From Clostridiaceae bacterium (lineage in GTDB: Bacteria > Bacillota > Clostridia > Lachnospirales > Lachnospiraceae): 64,000 nt of DNA. The translations under genes were made by a program, and so were the position numbers. Every line of letters starts with the position of its first letter. The first letter of the stretch is position 1. Below the pieces are notes generated by a model, which made no database searches, was not told where the DNA came from, and saw only the letters and a program-made list of their open reading frames with translations. The stretch spans positions 186,001 to 250,000 of the forward strand of contig CAJTGI010000003.1 in assembly GCA_910575435.1 (NCBI GenBank). Direction: 5' to 3'. This document shows positions 1 to 8,316 of this stretch, piece after piece.

Positions 1-1
1 C

Positions 2-1405
2 GAGATTACTGCCCAGAGAAATGTGCAGTTCTTTGCCTTTGCTTTGGTTTCGGCGGAGGGGGCGGATTTTCACAATTCCCAGAAGGGAAAGTACGAATTT
101 ATGCGGGAGCAGGGATTCCATGTGGTGGAATACCGGGAGGTCCATAGGGATGATATGCGGGAGGTGGTGGATTGGTTCTCAGAGCGGATTGTTTCTAATG
201 ATTTTCCTTCTGACGGGCTGGTCCTTCTCTACGACGATATTGCCTATGGGGAATCTCTGGGGAGCACTGCCAAGTTTCCCAGAAATGCCATTGCTTTTAA
301 GTGGGCAGACGAGGTGGCCCAGACGACTTTGCTGGAGATGGAGTGGAGTGCCTCCCGCACCGGACTGATTAATCCGGTGGCGATCTTTGAGCCGGTGGAA
401 TTGGAGGGCACCACGGTGAGCCGTGCCAGCGTGCACAATGTGAGCATTGTGAAGGAGTTGGAATTGGGGATTGGGGATACCATCGAGGTATACAAGGCTA
501 ATATGATTATTCCTCAGATTGCCGAGAACCTGACTCGTTCAGGAAATCTGGAGATTGCGCGTCATTGTCCCGTGTGCGGCGGTCCCACTCGGATTCATCG
601 GGACAATGATGTAGAAGTGCTGCTCTGCGATAATGGGGACTGCCTTGCTAAGAAGGTGAAGTCCATTTCTCATTTTGTGAGCAGGGATGCCATGAATATC
701 GAGGGCATGAGCGAGGCGACGATCGAGAAGTTTCTGGAGCGGGGCATATTGCACTGTCTGGGGGATATTTTTCGTCTGGAGGAGCATCGGGATGCCATCG
801 TGGAGATGGAGGGATTTGGAGAGAAGTCCTTTGAGCGTCTGGTCAGGGCGGCTGAGATTGCCAGGGAGACCACGGTGGCCAGATTTCTCTACAGCCTGGG
901 GATACCAAATATTGGCCCGGCCAATGCCAGGATGATCTGCCAGGCCTTTGGTCAGGATTTTGATAGAATCCGCCATGCCACGGAGGAGGAATTGGTGGAA
1001 GTGGATGGCGTGGGGGAGGTGATTGCCCAGTCCTTCGAAGCGTTTTTTGCCAGGGAGGAGAATGGGGCCACCATTGATGATTTGCTGTCAATCGTCACTT
1101 GGCAGGAGCAGACAAGTGATGGTGGCGGACAGGAACAGTCCCTGGAGGGGATGAATTTCGTGGTGACGGGAAGCGTGGAGCATTTCGCCAATCGAAGCCA
1201 GGTCAAGGAGGCGGTGCAGCGGCTGGGGGGCAAGGTGACTGGCAGCGTCACTTCCAAGACCGATTACCTGATTAATAACGATATTGCAAGCAATTCTTCC
1301 AAAAATAAAAAGGCCAAGGAACTGAACGTGCCCATTATTACGGAGGAGGAGTTTATAGAGCGGTGGGTGACGGAAGAGCTGAGGCAGGATTTGGGGATAC
1401 AATAA
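2..1405 (+). CDS. ligA: NAD-dependent DNA ligase LigA (5' end outside window)
   Basis: Seals nicks in duplex DNA using NAD+ in replication and repair. The frame is open to the window edge (codons before GTG 23 read EITAQRN, a typical LigA stretch), so the N-terminal part with the adenylated lysine is missing here. Visible in order: the end of the nucleotidyltransferase domain (motif V-like AIAFKW), OB fold, a four-Cys zinc finger (CPVCGG ... CDNGDC), helix-hairpin-helix repeats with GFGEKS, and a C-terminal BRCT domain (GMNFVVTGS ... KTDYLI). Oddity: motif IV, normally DGVVxK, reads DGLVLL, so the lysine matching E. coli K290 is Leu. This may mark a clostridial LigA subtype. The family call is very secure; full activity is not proven. 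A 41-bp tandem repeat follows the stop codon. Confidence 0.95.
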   Translation, partial: EITAQRNVQFFAFALVSAEGADFHNSQKGKYEFMREQGFHVVEYREVHRDDMREVVDWFSERIVSNDFPSDGLVLLYDDIAYGESLGSTAKFPRNAIAFKWADEVAQTTLLEMEWSASRTGLINPVAIFEPVELEGTTVSRASVHNVSIVKELELGIGDTIEVYKANMIIPQIAENLTRSGNLEIARHCPVCGGPTRIHRDNDVEVLLCDNGDCLAKKVKSISHFVSRDAMNIEGMSEATIEKFLERGILHCLGDIFRLEEHRDAIVEMEGFGEKSFERLVRAAEIARETTVARFLYSLGIPNIGPANARMICQAFGQDFDRIRHATEEELVEVDGVGEVIAQSFEAFFAREENGATIDDLLSIVTWQEQTSDGGGQEQSLEGMNFVVTGSVEHFANRSQVKEAVQRLGGKVTGSVTSKTDYLINNDIASNSSKNKKAKELNVPIITEEEFIERWVTEELRQDLGIQ

Positions 1406-1410
1406 TGGTG

Positions 1411-1600
1411 CATGGTGGCAGTGAGAATGGTTGTGCATGATGGAAGGGCTTGTGGGCGGAAGTGAAAATGGCTGCCCATGATGGAGAGGCTTGTGGGCGG
1501 AAGTGAAAATGGCTGCCCATGATGGAGGGGCTTGTGGGCGGAAGGGAGAATGGCTGCCCATGATGGAAGGGATTGTAGATGGAAGCGAGCGCGGATCAAA
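1411..1600. repeat. 41-bp tandem repeat downstream of ligA
   Basis: Three near-identical 41-bp units start at 1436, 1477 and 1518. A diverged fourth starts at 1559, and a degenerate partial unit lies at about 1411-1435. Each begins CATGATGGA and contains GCTTGTGGGCGGAAG. There are no spacers, so this is a minisatellite and not a CRISPR array. It fills almost the whole gap between the ligA stop and metA. Similar arrays follow deoB and purF in this window. Confidence 0.9.
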
Positions 1601-1629
1601 CGACAGAAGTATAAGAAAGGGGCGATGAT

Positions 1630-2538
1630 ATGCCGATTAAAGTGAAGAATAATTTGCCGGCCAAGAAGGTGATGGAGAGGGAGAATATCTTTATGATGGA
1701 CGAAGTCCGGGCGGTTTCCCAGGACATCCGTCCCCTGCAGATAGCGGTGCTGAATCTCATGCCTCTGAAGGAGGACACGGAGGTGCAGTTGCTCCGCAGC
1801 CTTTCCAATACGCCTCTGCAGTTGGATATCACCTTTCTGACCACCGCATCCTATCTGGGGAAGAATACCCCGGAGAGCCATCTGAATGAGTTCTATAAGA
1901 CCTTTGAGGATGTGAAGCATAGAAAATTTGACGGGCTGATTATTACAGGTGCTCCGGTGGAGCAGATGGAGTTTGAGGAAGTGCAATATTGGGAGGAATT
2001 GACCAGAATCATGGAATGGTCCAAGCGCCATGTGAGCAGTACCTTTCACATCTGCTGGGGAGCCCAGGTGGGGCTTTATTACCATTATGGCATACATAAG
2101 CATATGCTGGACCAGAAGGTGTTTGGAATCTATGAATTCCAGGTGCATCACCGGAAGGACCCGCTGCTACGGGGATTTGACGATGTGTTCCTGGCACCTC
2201 ATTCCCGCTATACCTACATGGACCATGAGGAGATTCGAGCCTGCGAGGGCCTGCGGGTGCTGGCGGATTCCCAGGAATTGGGAGAGTGCATCGTAATTTC
2301 CAGAGACCGGCGGCAGGTGTTTGTGCTGGGGCATCTGGAATATGACCGCCTGACCTTGGATTCGGAGTACAAGAGAGATTTGAAAAAGGGGATTCCCATT
2401 GACTTGCCGGTGAATTATTATCCCGGGGATGACTGCAATGTGCGGCCGCTACTTCGCTGGCGGGGGGCGTGTAACGCCCTGTATTCCAACTGGGTGAACT
2501 ATTACGTGTACCAGGAGACGCCCTACGAGTGGGAGTGA
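1630..2538 (+). CDS. metA: Homoserine O-acyltransferase MetA (predicted acetyltransferase)
   Basis: Acylates L-homoserine in the first committed step of methionine synthesis. The length (302 aa) is typical of the MetA family. Visible catalytic residues are the nucleophile Cys142 in HICWGAQ, His235 and Glu237 (GHLEYDR). Residue 111 is Glu (TGAPVEQ). In this family Glu111 is associated with acetyl-CoA and Gly111 with succinyl-CoA, so O-acetylhomoserine is the predicted product. AAGAAAGG about 7 nt ahead of ATG supports the start. It appears monocistronic. I saw no SAM riboswitch signature upstream; the gap is filled by the ligA tandem repeat. Confidence 0.96.
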   Translation: MPIKVKNNLPAKKVMERENIFMMDEVRAVSQDIRPLQIAVLNLMPLKEDTEVQLLRSLSNTPLQLDITFLTTASYLGKNTPESHLNEFYKTFEDVKHRKFDGLIITGAPVEQMEFEEVQYWEELTRIMEWSKRHVSSTFHICWGAQVGLYYHYGIHKHMLDQKVFGIYEFQVHHRKDPLLRGFDDVFLAPHSRYTYMDHEEIRACEGLRVLADSQELGECIVISRDRRQVFVLGHLEYDRLTLDSEYKRDLKKGIPIDLPVNYYPGDDCNVRPLLRWRGACNALYSNWVNYYVYQETPYEWE

Positions 2539-2759
2539 ATGCGTAGGAAATACAAAATATTAGGGAAGATTGAGATGAAGCGAAAAACTACCAGGGCAAT
2601 CAGATTAGTTGGCTTTGAGATTAGGAAAATGGAGAATTAGCGTGGATGGAAATATTCTTGCTCATGAGGTCATAGTTATTTTTTATGGTAAGATGGTTTT
2701 GTCCGTGTTATAATAAATCTAATAAGGGCAAACACTGAAACGAAGAGGAGGGAATGGCT

Positions 2760-2984
2760 ATGCTTGCAGCAGTAAAAGGAGTGATAGAGGGTAATAAAGT
2801 TGTTATTGAAAACGAGGATTTGGGGGATTGTGATGGCGTAGAGGTCATTGTAACATTGCTTGATTATCCTAAAAAACAGAAATCCAAGGAGGAGATTGAT
2901 TGGGATAGTTTTAAAATACCAAGTGAGAGAGGAAAGGATGTTGATAAATATATGAAGGAGATGCGGGATAATGATAGGATATAA
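2760..2984 (+). CDS. Small antitoxin-like protein of a VapBC-type pair
   Basis: A 74-aa protein whose N-terminal half (VKGVIEGNKVVIENEDL, then GVEVIVTLLD) resembles the short beta-rich DUF104/AF2212-type antitoxins. The charged C-terminal half would be the toxin-binding tail. The ATG at 2760 is chosen because GGAGGG lies 7 nt upstream; the ATG at 2754 is only 1 nt from it. The gene overlaps the following PIN-domain gene by 14 bp, the usual antitoxin-first order with translational coupling. The family assignment is by pattern only and moderate. AT content is higher than in flanking housekeeping genes, which fits an acquired module. Confidence 0.7.
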   Translation: MLAAVKGVIEGNKVVIENEDLGDCDGVEVIVTLLDYPKKQKSKEEIDWDSFKIPSERGKDVDKYMKEMRDNDRI

Positions 2985-3408
2985 AAAAGTATTTATAGAT
3001 ACCGCCCCATTCATATACTATATTGAAGGCAGTACGGAGAATCCCAAGTATTCAGATAAGATGAAGGAGTTCTTTAGAATTAGTTATGAAACTGGAATAG
3101 AATTAGTTTCTTCTGTCATAACAGTAGAAGAATATAAAGTGTTTCCGTATAGAATAAAGAATTATGAGTATATAGAATCCTTTGATCGCTTGGTGCATGT
3201 ATTAGATATTGAAATCATGAATATTAGCAACAAGATAGCAGATAAAGCCGCAAGGATCAGGGCAGAGTATAAAGGATTCAAGGCTATGGATGCCTTGCAG
3301 CTTGCTTCAGCCTGTTTGGCTGGATGCGATTTGTTCCTTACGAATGATAAGCAGTTAAGGCGGTTTAAGGATATTAAGTGCATTACGATGGAGGAATTGG
3401 AAAGATAA
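2971..3408 (+). CDS. PIN-domain toxin, VapC-like ribonuclease
   Basis: A 145-aa PIN-domain protein, predicted Mg2+-dependent RNase toxin neutralised by the upstream protein. The expected acidic residues are visible: Asp10 in VFIDTAPFIYY, Glu53/54 after the second strand, Asp107 in KAMDALQLA, and Asp126 in FLTNDKQL. The pattern FLTNDKQLRRF...I is typical of VapC proteins. The start overlaps the antitoxin end, with AAGGAG 10 nt upstream. Its RNA target cannot be deduced from sequence. Confidence 0.88.
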   Translation: MIGYKKVFIDTAPFIYYIEGSTENPKYSDKMKEFFRISYETGIELVSSVITVEEYKVFPYRIKNYEYIESFDRLVHVLDIEIMNISNKIADKAARIRAEYKGFKAMDALQLASACLAGCDLFLTNDKQLRRFKDIKCITMEELER

Positions 3409-3445
3409 ATTAAAAGAGTGTTAGTGATTAATAGCAAATTGATTC

Positions 3446-3474
3446 TTGACAAAATAATAAAATAAGTGTATAAT
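3446..3474 (+). promoter_or_regulatory. Consensus sigma-A promoter for the nucleotidyltransferase gene
   Basis: TTGACA (3446-3451), a 17-nt spacer, then TATAAT (3469-3474): a perfect match to the vegetative consensus, 66 nt before the predicted ATG at 3540. The downstream gene is therefore probably transcribed separately from the toxin-antitoxin pair and strongly. Confidence 0.85.
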
Positions 3475-3539
3475 GAAACGATTTAACAAATGTTAGATGG
3501 AGGCATGGGGATAATTTATTAAAGGAGTTGAATACGAAA

Positions 3540-4190
3540 ATGCACAATTTTAAGTACGTGTCAAAAAAACAGTTTTCCCCTGTGAAAAAAGACCTTATAC
3601 AGATCATCAATTCTGTACAGGATCAGGTTCGCAAAAATTTTACTTTCCAGTTTTATTTTGTTGGGAGTGCAGAGCGAAACATGGTGACATATGATGTAGG
3701 CTCAAATGTTGGTTATGATTTTGATGTAAACATACAAGTTAATGATGCTGAAAATAAATTTTCAGCAAAAGAGATTAAGACAAAAATAAGAATGGCATTT
3801 GATCAGGTTGTGACTTATTTTGGTTATGATTATGGGGAAGATTCCACACGAGTTATTACTATCAAGGTCAAAGACAAGTATAAATCAAGAATATTACATA
3901 GCTGTGATTTTGCTATAGTAAATGATTATATAGATTACCATGGCAATGAGAGACAAGAATACATCCACTATAATAAAAGGCATAACAGGTATTCTTGGCA
4001 AGAGCAGCCAAAAGGATTCTATTTACTAGAAGAAGAAACTGAATGGATCAAAGATTGTGGATATTGGCAGAACATGAGAGATTTGTATTTATATAAAAAG
4101 AATCACAATAATAATCAATATAAACATTCCAGAAGCATCTATGCTGAAACCATTCATGAGATTTGTCAGAAGCATGGTTACTATGAATAA
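3540..4190 (+). CDS. Stand-alone polymerase-beta-fold nucleotidyltransferase-like protein
   Basis: A 216-aa protein of unknown role. It carries the marks of the DNA polymerase beta-type nucleotidyltransferase fold: Gly42-Ser43 (FVGSAER), the metal-binding pair Asp60/Asp62 (GYDFDVNIQV), and a third acidic residue Asp123 (HSCDFAIVND). This G-S ... D-x-D ... D layout is shared by MNT-type toxins/antitoxins, CD-NTases and tRNA nucleotidyltransferases; I cannot assign it to one. No second domain is fused. ATG 3540 has AAAGGAG 12 nt upstream; an in-frame TTG at 3528 abuts that site. The gene is AT-rich, has its own consensus promoter, and sits beside a toxin-antitoxin pair and a gene fragment, suggesting a small mobile or defence-type island. 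Confidence 0.65.
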   Translation: MHNFKYVSKKQFSPVKKDLIQIINSVQDQVRKNFTFQFYFVGSAERNMVTYDVGSNVGYDFDVNIQVNDAENKFSAKEIKTKIRMAFDQVVTYFGYDYGEDSTRVITIKVKDKYKSRILHSCDFAIVNDYIDYHGNERQEYIHYNKRHNRYSWQEQPKGFYLLEEETEWIKDCGYWQNMRDLYLYKKNHNNNQYKHSRSIYAETIHEICQKHGYYE

Positions 4191-4248
4191 TGGTTTATAA
4201 AGAATAATCGCTTACTGTCTAATTGATATTAAAGACATACAATATTAA

Positions 4249-4386
4249 CGCGAATGGATTATCAAAAAATATGATAAGAAAAAAATTGTATCCTTTAAAT
4301 ACGTGCTATGCGATATGGATGATTATCATAGACTAATGAATTATCTTGAAAGAATTGAAAAATTACCAAATAGCATGGCAAAGTAA
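4249..4386 (+). pseudogene. Possible remnant of a degraded gene
   Basis: A 45-codon open stretch with no usable start. It follows an in-frame TAA at 4246 and ends at TAA 4384-4386. The translation (REWIIKKYDKKK ... YVLCDMDDYHRLMNYLERI) reads like the C-terminal end of a real AT-rich gene, not random sequence. It may be the tail of a gene once linked to the nucleotidyltransferase. No family is recognised and confidence is low. Confidence 0.3.
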
Positions 4387-4404
4387 ACGATGCAGATGGC
4401 AGGA

Positions 4405-5991
4405 TCATTTCATGGACTCCCGCAGTTCCCGGAGGTCGATGCACCTGGCGATGGCCAGCACGGCAAAGTATATGATGCAGATGGCAAGGCAGAAGGCGCC
4501 CAGGGTGCCGATGGCCAGCCATCTGCTTTTTTGCATGGGAAATAAGGGGTAAAGAAATCGGGACAGGCATCCCAGGGCCAGGAGGCAGCAGCCGGGAATG
4601 AGAAAGTCTTTTTTCAGGGACAGGCAGATGTAGTTTTTCAGGTAGATCCATTCCAGTATGGTCATGAGAATTTGGCTGATGAGGGAGCCCATCAGGTAGG
4701 CGTGTATTCCGAATTTTGGCACCAGGGCGATGAGGAAGTAGATCTTGACGATGAGGCTTGCCACGGTGATGAAGAAGGTGAGCTGGGTCTTTCCCAGGCC
4801 ATTGATGACGCTGGTGAAGGTGGTGGAGAGGTAGAGGAAGGGGCAGAGCCAGGAAAGCACTAAGATGAAGGTTCCCGCAGTGTCGCTCTGGAAGAGCACG
4901 CCTCCGAAATCCCGGCCGAAGAGGAGGAAGAGGCAGGTGAAGAGATAGCCGATGAGCAGGCTGTATTTGCCGGATAGGGTGACATAGCGGCGAATCAGGG
5001 AGGTGTGCCGTTCCGCCTGGGCGGAGGCGATGGCGGGCAGCAGCATGACGGCGAAGGAGTTGGTGACTGTGGAGGGGAAGAGGATGAATGGGAGGGCGAT
5101 GCCAGTAAGGATGCCGTAGATTCCCAGGGCATCCTCCGGGGAGAGGCCGAACTTTTTCAGGGCGGCGGGGATAAATACTGCCTCCACGCTGTGAAGAAGG
5201 GCAAGTACCAGTTTGGTGCTGGTGAGGGTGATGAAGAGGAAGAGGAGGGTGGATAGCACTGGGGAGGCGGGGGAGGTGCTCATGGCGAAGAGTTTTCTCT
5301 TTGCCGCAGCCCCTACGCTGGTGGCGGACAGGGGGAGTCTGCGGGGGGCTTGCAGGCTCTTATATAATTGCCAGCAGTTGTAGAGGCAGGCACCCACTTC
5401 GCCCACCACGGTGCCGATGACGGCAATTCGGCATCCAGCCTCCCCGGAGAGGGAGAGGAAGATGCAGACGGCCATGACAAAGAACACTCGGAGCAGTTGT
5501 TCCAGCATTTGGGAGACTGCCGGGACTTTGGCAGAGTTTTTGCCATAAAAGTAGCCGTTGATGCAGGAGGAAATGCCGCAGAATGGGAAGAGCAGACAGA
5601 ACAGTTCCAGGTAGGGGGCGCAGGCGGGCTCCAGCAGCAGCCGGGTGGAGATGAAGGAGGCGCCCTGGCGCACGATTGCCAGCAGGAGAAGGGACAGGGA
5701 AAGAGAGAGGAGGATTCCCCACTTGAGGATGGATCGATTTCTTCTCTCTCTCTTTTCGCCTTTTTCCGGATTGGCAGCTACCAGCTGGGAGATGGTAGTC
5801 TGGACTCCTGCGCCATAGATGGTGAAGCAGATGCCGTATACCGGGAAAATCAGCTGGTAGATTCCCAGAAGGTGTTCTCCCAGGCGGTCTGCCAGAAAAA
5901 TGCGGTAGCCAAATCCGATCAGTCGGGTGAGAAAGCCTGCGATGGTTAGAAGGAGGGTTCCCTGGATTAGATTGTTCTGGATGCGTTTCAT
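4405..5991 (-). CDS. MOP-superfamily flippase, SpoVB/MurJ-like
   Basis: A polytopic membrane protein of about 528 aa with some 14 predicted hydrophobic segments. It starts with the typical SpoVB-like pattern TLLLTIAGFLTRLIGFGYRI, followed by LGIYQLIFPVYG. The family (multidrug/oligosaccharidyl-lipid/polysaccharide exporters) flips lipid-linked wall precursors; SpoVB acts in spore cortex synthesis and MurJ exports lipid II. Which substrate this one moves is not visible. I prefer ATG at 5991 (MKRIQNNL); a GTG at 6003 is also in frame, and neither has a strong ribosome site. It is divergent from the cysteine desulfurase gene, with a 206-bp gap. Confidence 0.88.
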   Translation of the reverse strand: MKRIQNNLIQGTLLLTIAGFLTRLIGFGYRIFLADRLGEHLLGIYQLIFPVYGICFTIYGAGVQTTISQLVAANPEKGEKRERRNRSILKWGILLSLSLSLLLLAIVRQGASFISTRLLLEPACAPYLELFCLLFPFCGISSCINGYFYGKNSAKVPAVSQMLEQLLRVFFVMAVCIFLSLSGEAGCRIAVIGTVVGEVGACLYNCWQLYKSLQAPRRLPLSATSVGAAAKRKLFAMSTSPASPVLSTLLFLFITLTSTKLVLALLHSVEAVFIPAALKKFGLSPEDALGIYGILTGIALPFILFPSTVTNSFAVMLLPAIASAQAERHTSLIRRYVTLSGKYSLLIGYLFTCLFLLFGRDFGGVLFQSDTAGTFILVLSWLCPFLYLSTTFTSVINGLGKTQLTFFITVASLIVKIYFLIALVPKFGIHAYLMGSLISQILMTILEWIYLKNYICLSLKKDFLIPGCCLLALGCLSRFLYPLFPMQKSRWLAIGTLGAFCLAICIIYFAVLAIARCIDLRELRESMK

Positions 5992-6197
5992 AGTCAGTCC
6001 CACGGGTTACCAGGTCGGATGGTGCTGGCCCGGTAATCAAGAATGCTTTTTCCTATCATATGCCGGGGGATGGGGGGATATGTGTGGAAATTGTCCCATA
6101 GAAAAGTAGTACGAGTCAGATATTGCATAATGGAAGATTGAGATTAATACAATGGAATGATGAGACCAATGCTTTGGATTTGAGAGAGAGGTATGTC

Positions 6198-7337
6198 ATG
6201 ATATATTTGGATCATGCGGCCACGACCCGGGTGCACCCGGAGGTGGTTCGGGAGATGCTTCCCTATTTTGAGAACTGGTATGGCAATCCTTCCAGCGGCT
6301 ATGAATTTGGCAGGGAGTCAAAGGCCATGGTAGAGCAGGCCAGGCGGGAAATTGCGGACAGTCTTCACGGGAAGCCGGAGGAAATCTATTTTACCAGCGG
6401 GGGGACGGAGGCGGACAACTGGGTCATATTTGGCATGGCGGAGAGCATGAGGGAGAAGGGGAGGCATGTCATTACCAGCCAGATTGAGCACCATGCCCTG
6501 CTTAGAAGCTGCCAGGCGCTGGAAGAGAGGGGATATGAGGTGACCTATCTTCCGGTGGATTCCCGCGGGGTGGTGGATATGGAGGCGTTGGCGCGGAGCA
6601 TCCGGCCGGATACCATCTTGATTAGCATTATGTATGCAAACAACGAGGTTGGCACCATTCAGCCGGTGAGGGAAATCGGCATGCTGGCCAGGGAGCGGAA
6701 GGTTTATTTCCATTCCGACGGGGTGCAGGCGTATATGCACGAGCCGGTGGATGTGCAGAGGGATTGCATCGATCTGTTCAGCGCCAGCGGCCATAAGTTC
6801 CAGGGCCCCAAGGGAGTGGGGTTCCTGTATGCGAGGGAGGGCGTTCCCCTTCCTTCCTGGTTTCATGGGGGAGGCCAGGAGAGTCGGATGCGGGCGGGGA
6901 CGGAGAATGTTCCGGGCATCGTTGGCATGGCCAAGGCAGTCTCCCTGGGGAGACGGAATATGGAGGAGGAGCGGAGGAAGCTGGGGCAGATGCAGTCTTT
7001 CGTGATGAAGGAAATCCTGCGGCGCATTCCGGAGGTGCGGATTAATGGTTCCATATCCGATCGCCTTAAGGGAAATGTCCATGTGAGTTTCAAGGATGTG
7101 GAGGGGCAGTCCCTTTTGATTCTCATGGATATGGAGGAGATCTGCCTCTCCAGCGGTTCTGCCTGCAGTACCGGGGAGGAGGGGATTTCCCATGTGCTCC
7201 AGGGCATCGGCCTGCCGGAAGAGTACGCCAGGGGTTCTGTGCGCATCACCATGGGGCCGGAGAATACCATGGAGGAGATGGCTCATTTCCTTCGTCGGCT
7301 GGAGAGCATGGTGCGGGAACTGCGGGGGCAGGGATGA
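6198..7337 (+). CDS. Cysteine desulfurase (NifS/IscS family)
   Basis: A PLP enzyme that takes sulfur from cysteine for Fe-S clusters or thio-modifications. At 379 aa from ATG 6198 it has the expected length and start (MIYLDHAATT). Lys200 in SGHKFQGPKG binds PLP; HSDGVQ precedes it; Cys323 in SSGSACSTG is the persulfide-forming residue. RAGTENVPGIVG is the conserved substrate-binding region. GAGAGAGAGG lies just upstream of the chosen ATG. No IscU, ThiI or MnmA gene is adjacent, so the sulfur acceptor is unknown. Confidence 0.93.
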   Translation: MIYLDHAATTRVHPEVVREMLPYFENWYGNPSSGYEFGRESKAMVEQARREIADSLHGKPEEIYFTSGGTEADNWVIFGMAESMREKGRHVITSQIEHHALLRSCQALEERGYEVTYLPVDSRGVVDMEALARSIRPDTILISIMYANNEVGTIQPVREIGMLARERKVYFHSDGVQAYMHEPVDVQRDCIDLFSASGHKFQGPKGVGFLYAREGVPLPSWFHGGGQESRMRAGTENVPGIVGMAKAVSLGRRNMEEERRKLGQMQSFVMKEILRRIPEVRINGSISDRLKGNVHVSFKDVEGQSLLILMDMEEICLSSGSACSTGEEGISHVLQGIGLPEEYARGSVRITMGPENTMEEMAHFLRRLESMVRELRGQG

Positions 7338-7348
7338 CATCATAGGGT

Positions 7349-8194
7349 TTACGCAAGGGGAAGCCAAAGGGCTTTCCGATGATGATATTCCGCATAGCGG
7401 GAGAATCCGCACTGGCGCAGAATTCCCGCCACCTTTGAAAAGTCGTAGGCCAGATGCTTTTCTTCGTGGGCATCGGAGCCGAGAGTGATGATTTCCCCGC
7501 CCAGGTCTCGGTACAGGGAGAGGATTGCCTCGTGGGGGTTGGGGTGCCCCAGCCCGTATTTGAGTCCCCCGGTATTCAGTTCGATGCCCTTTCCACGAGA
7601 AATCAGGCATTGGAGAATCTCAGCGATGATTTCCTTATTTTGATTGAAGTATGTCTGGAAGAATGCCTCCGGCACGGTGCCTGTCTCCCGGGCAGCCTTG
7701 ATGGCGGGGCAGTAGCGGAGGATGTAGTCCAGATGCCCGTACACGTCGAAGTCAAAATCCAGTTGAAGGTTTTCCAGTGTGACTTGATAATAGCGGAAAA
7801 TCCCCTCTGCCTCTCCCCTGGCTTCCCAGTATTCCGGGTAATAGGGATCAATGTCGTCTACCAGGTGGGTGGAGCCGATGACGAAGTCGAAGGAATAACT
7901 CCCCGTCAGGGACAGGCACTGGGGCAGGACATCCTTTTTCAGACCCAGTTCCACGCCGATGCGGAGAGGGAAGTCGGGGTATTTCTCCTGTAGTTTCCGG
8001 ATGGCGGAGAAGTATTTGTCTACGGGGAAGAAGAACTCGGTGGCGTGCCCCTTTGATGGGAAGTTGTAGTCCATATGGTCGGTGAAGCACAGGGAGGGGA
8101 GCCCCAGTGTCTTTGCCTGGAGGAGCTGGGCCTCCATGGGGGTGGTGCTGTCTGTGGAAAAATTGGTGTGCACGTGGTTGTCGGATGGGATCAT
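7349..8194 (-). CDS. hisJ: Histidinol-phosphatase, PHP family
   Basis: A 281-aa PHP-domain metal-dependent phosphatase, predicted to hydrolyse L-histidinol phosphate in histidine synthesis. Metal-binding patterns are visible: DNHVHTNFS at the N-terminus, FTDHMDY, a GVELGL acidic strand, IGSTHLVD, YGHLDYI, and LGSDAHEEKHLAYDF near the end. The frame stays open upstream, but that part is a shadow of the neighbouring gene. ATG 8194 is the start because it is preceded by AAGAGG and begins the PHP motif at once. No other his genes are in the window. The exact substrate is by family similarity. Confidence 0.88.
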   Translation of the reverse strand: MIPSDNHVHTNFSTDSTTPMEAQLLQAKTLGLPSLCFTDHMDYNFPSKGHATEFFFPVDKYFSAIRKLQEKYPDFPLRIGVELGLKKDVLPQCLSLTGSYSFDFVIGSTHLVDDIDPYYPEYWEARGEAEGIFRYYQVTLENLQLDFDFDVYGHLDYILRYCPAIKAARETGTVPEAFFQTYFNQNKEIIAEILQCLISRGKGIELNTGGLKYGLGHPNPHEAILSLYRDLGGEIITLGSDAHEEKHLAYDFSKVAGILRQCGFSRYAEYHHRKALWLPLA

Positions 8195-8316
8195 GGCTTG
8201 CCTCTTTTCTGTATCGCTTGCTGTGGGTGTTGCAATGCTGGTGCTTCCAAAGCAAAGCGTGTGTTGCGGTGTCTGTATCCGGGAAGTGCATGCCGTTTGC
8301 TGTGGCATTCTTTCGG

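Noticed and set aside
1411-1600. CRISPR array
   Set aside because: Units are contiguous 41-bp repeats with no unique spacers and no cas genes nearby. The same holds for the arrays at 47055 and 54400.
1406-1629. SAM riboswitch upstream of metA
   Set aside because: No S-box core was found; the interval is almost all minisatellite.
1088-2151. Minus-strand open frames across the ligA repeat and metA
   Set aside because: They owe their length to the tandem repeat and to codon bias of the plus-strand genes; no family pattern or ribosome site supports them.
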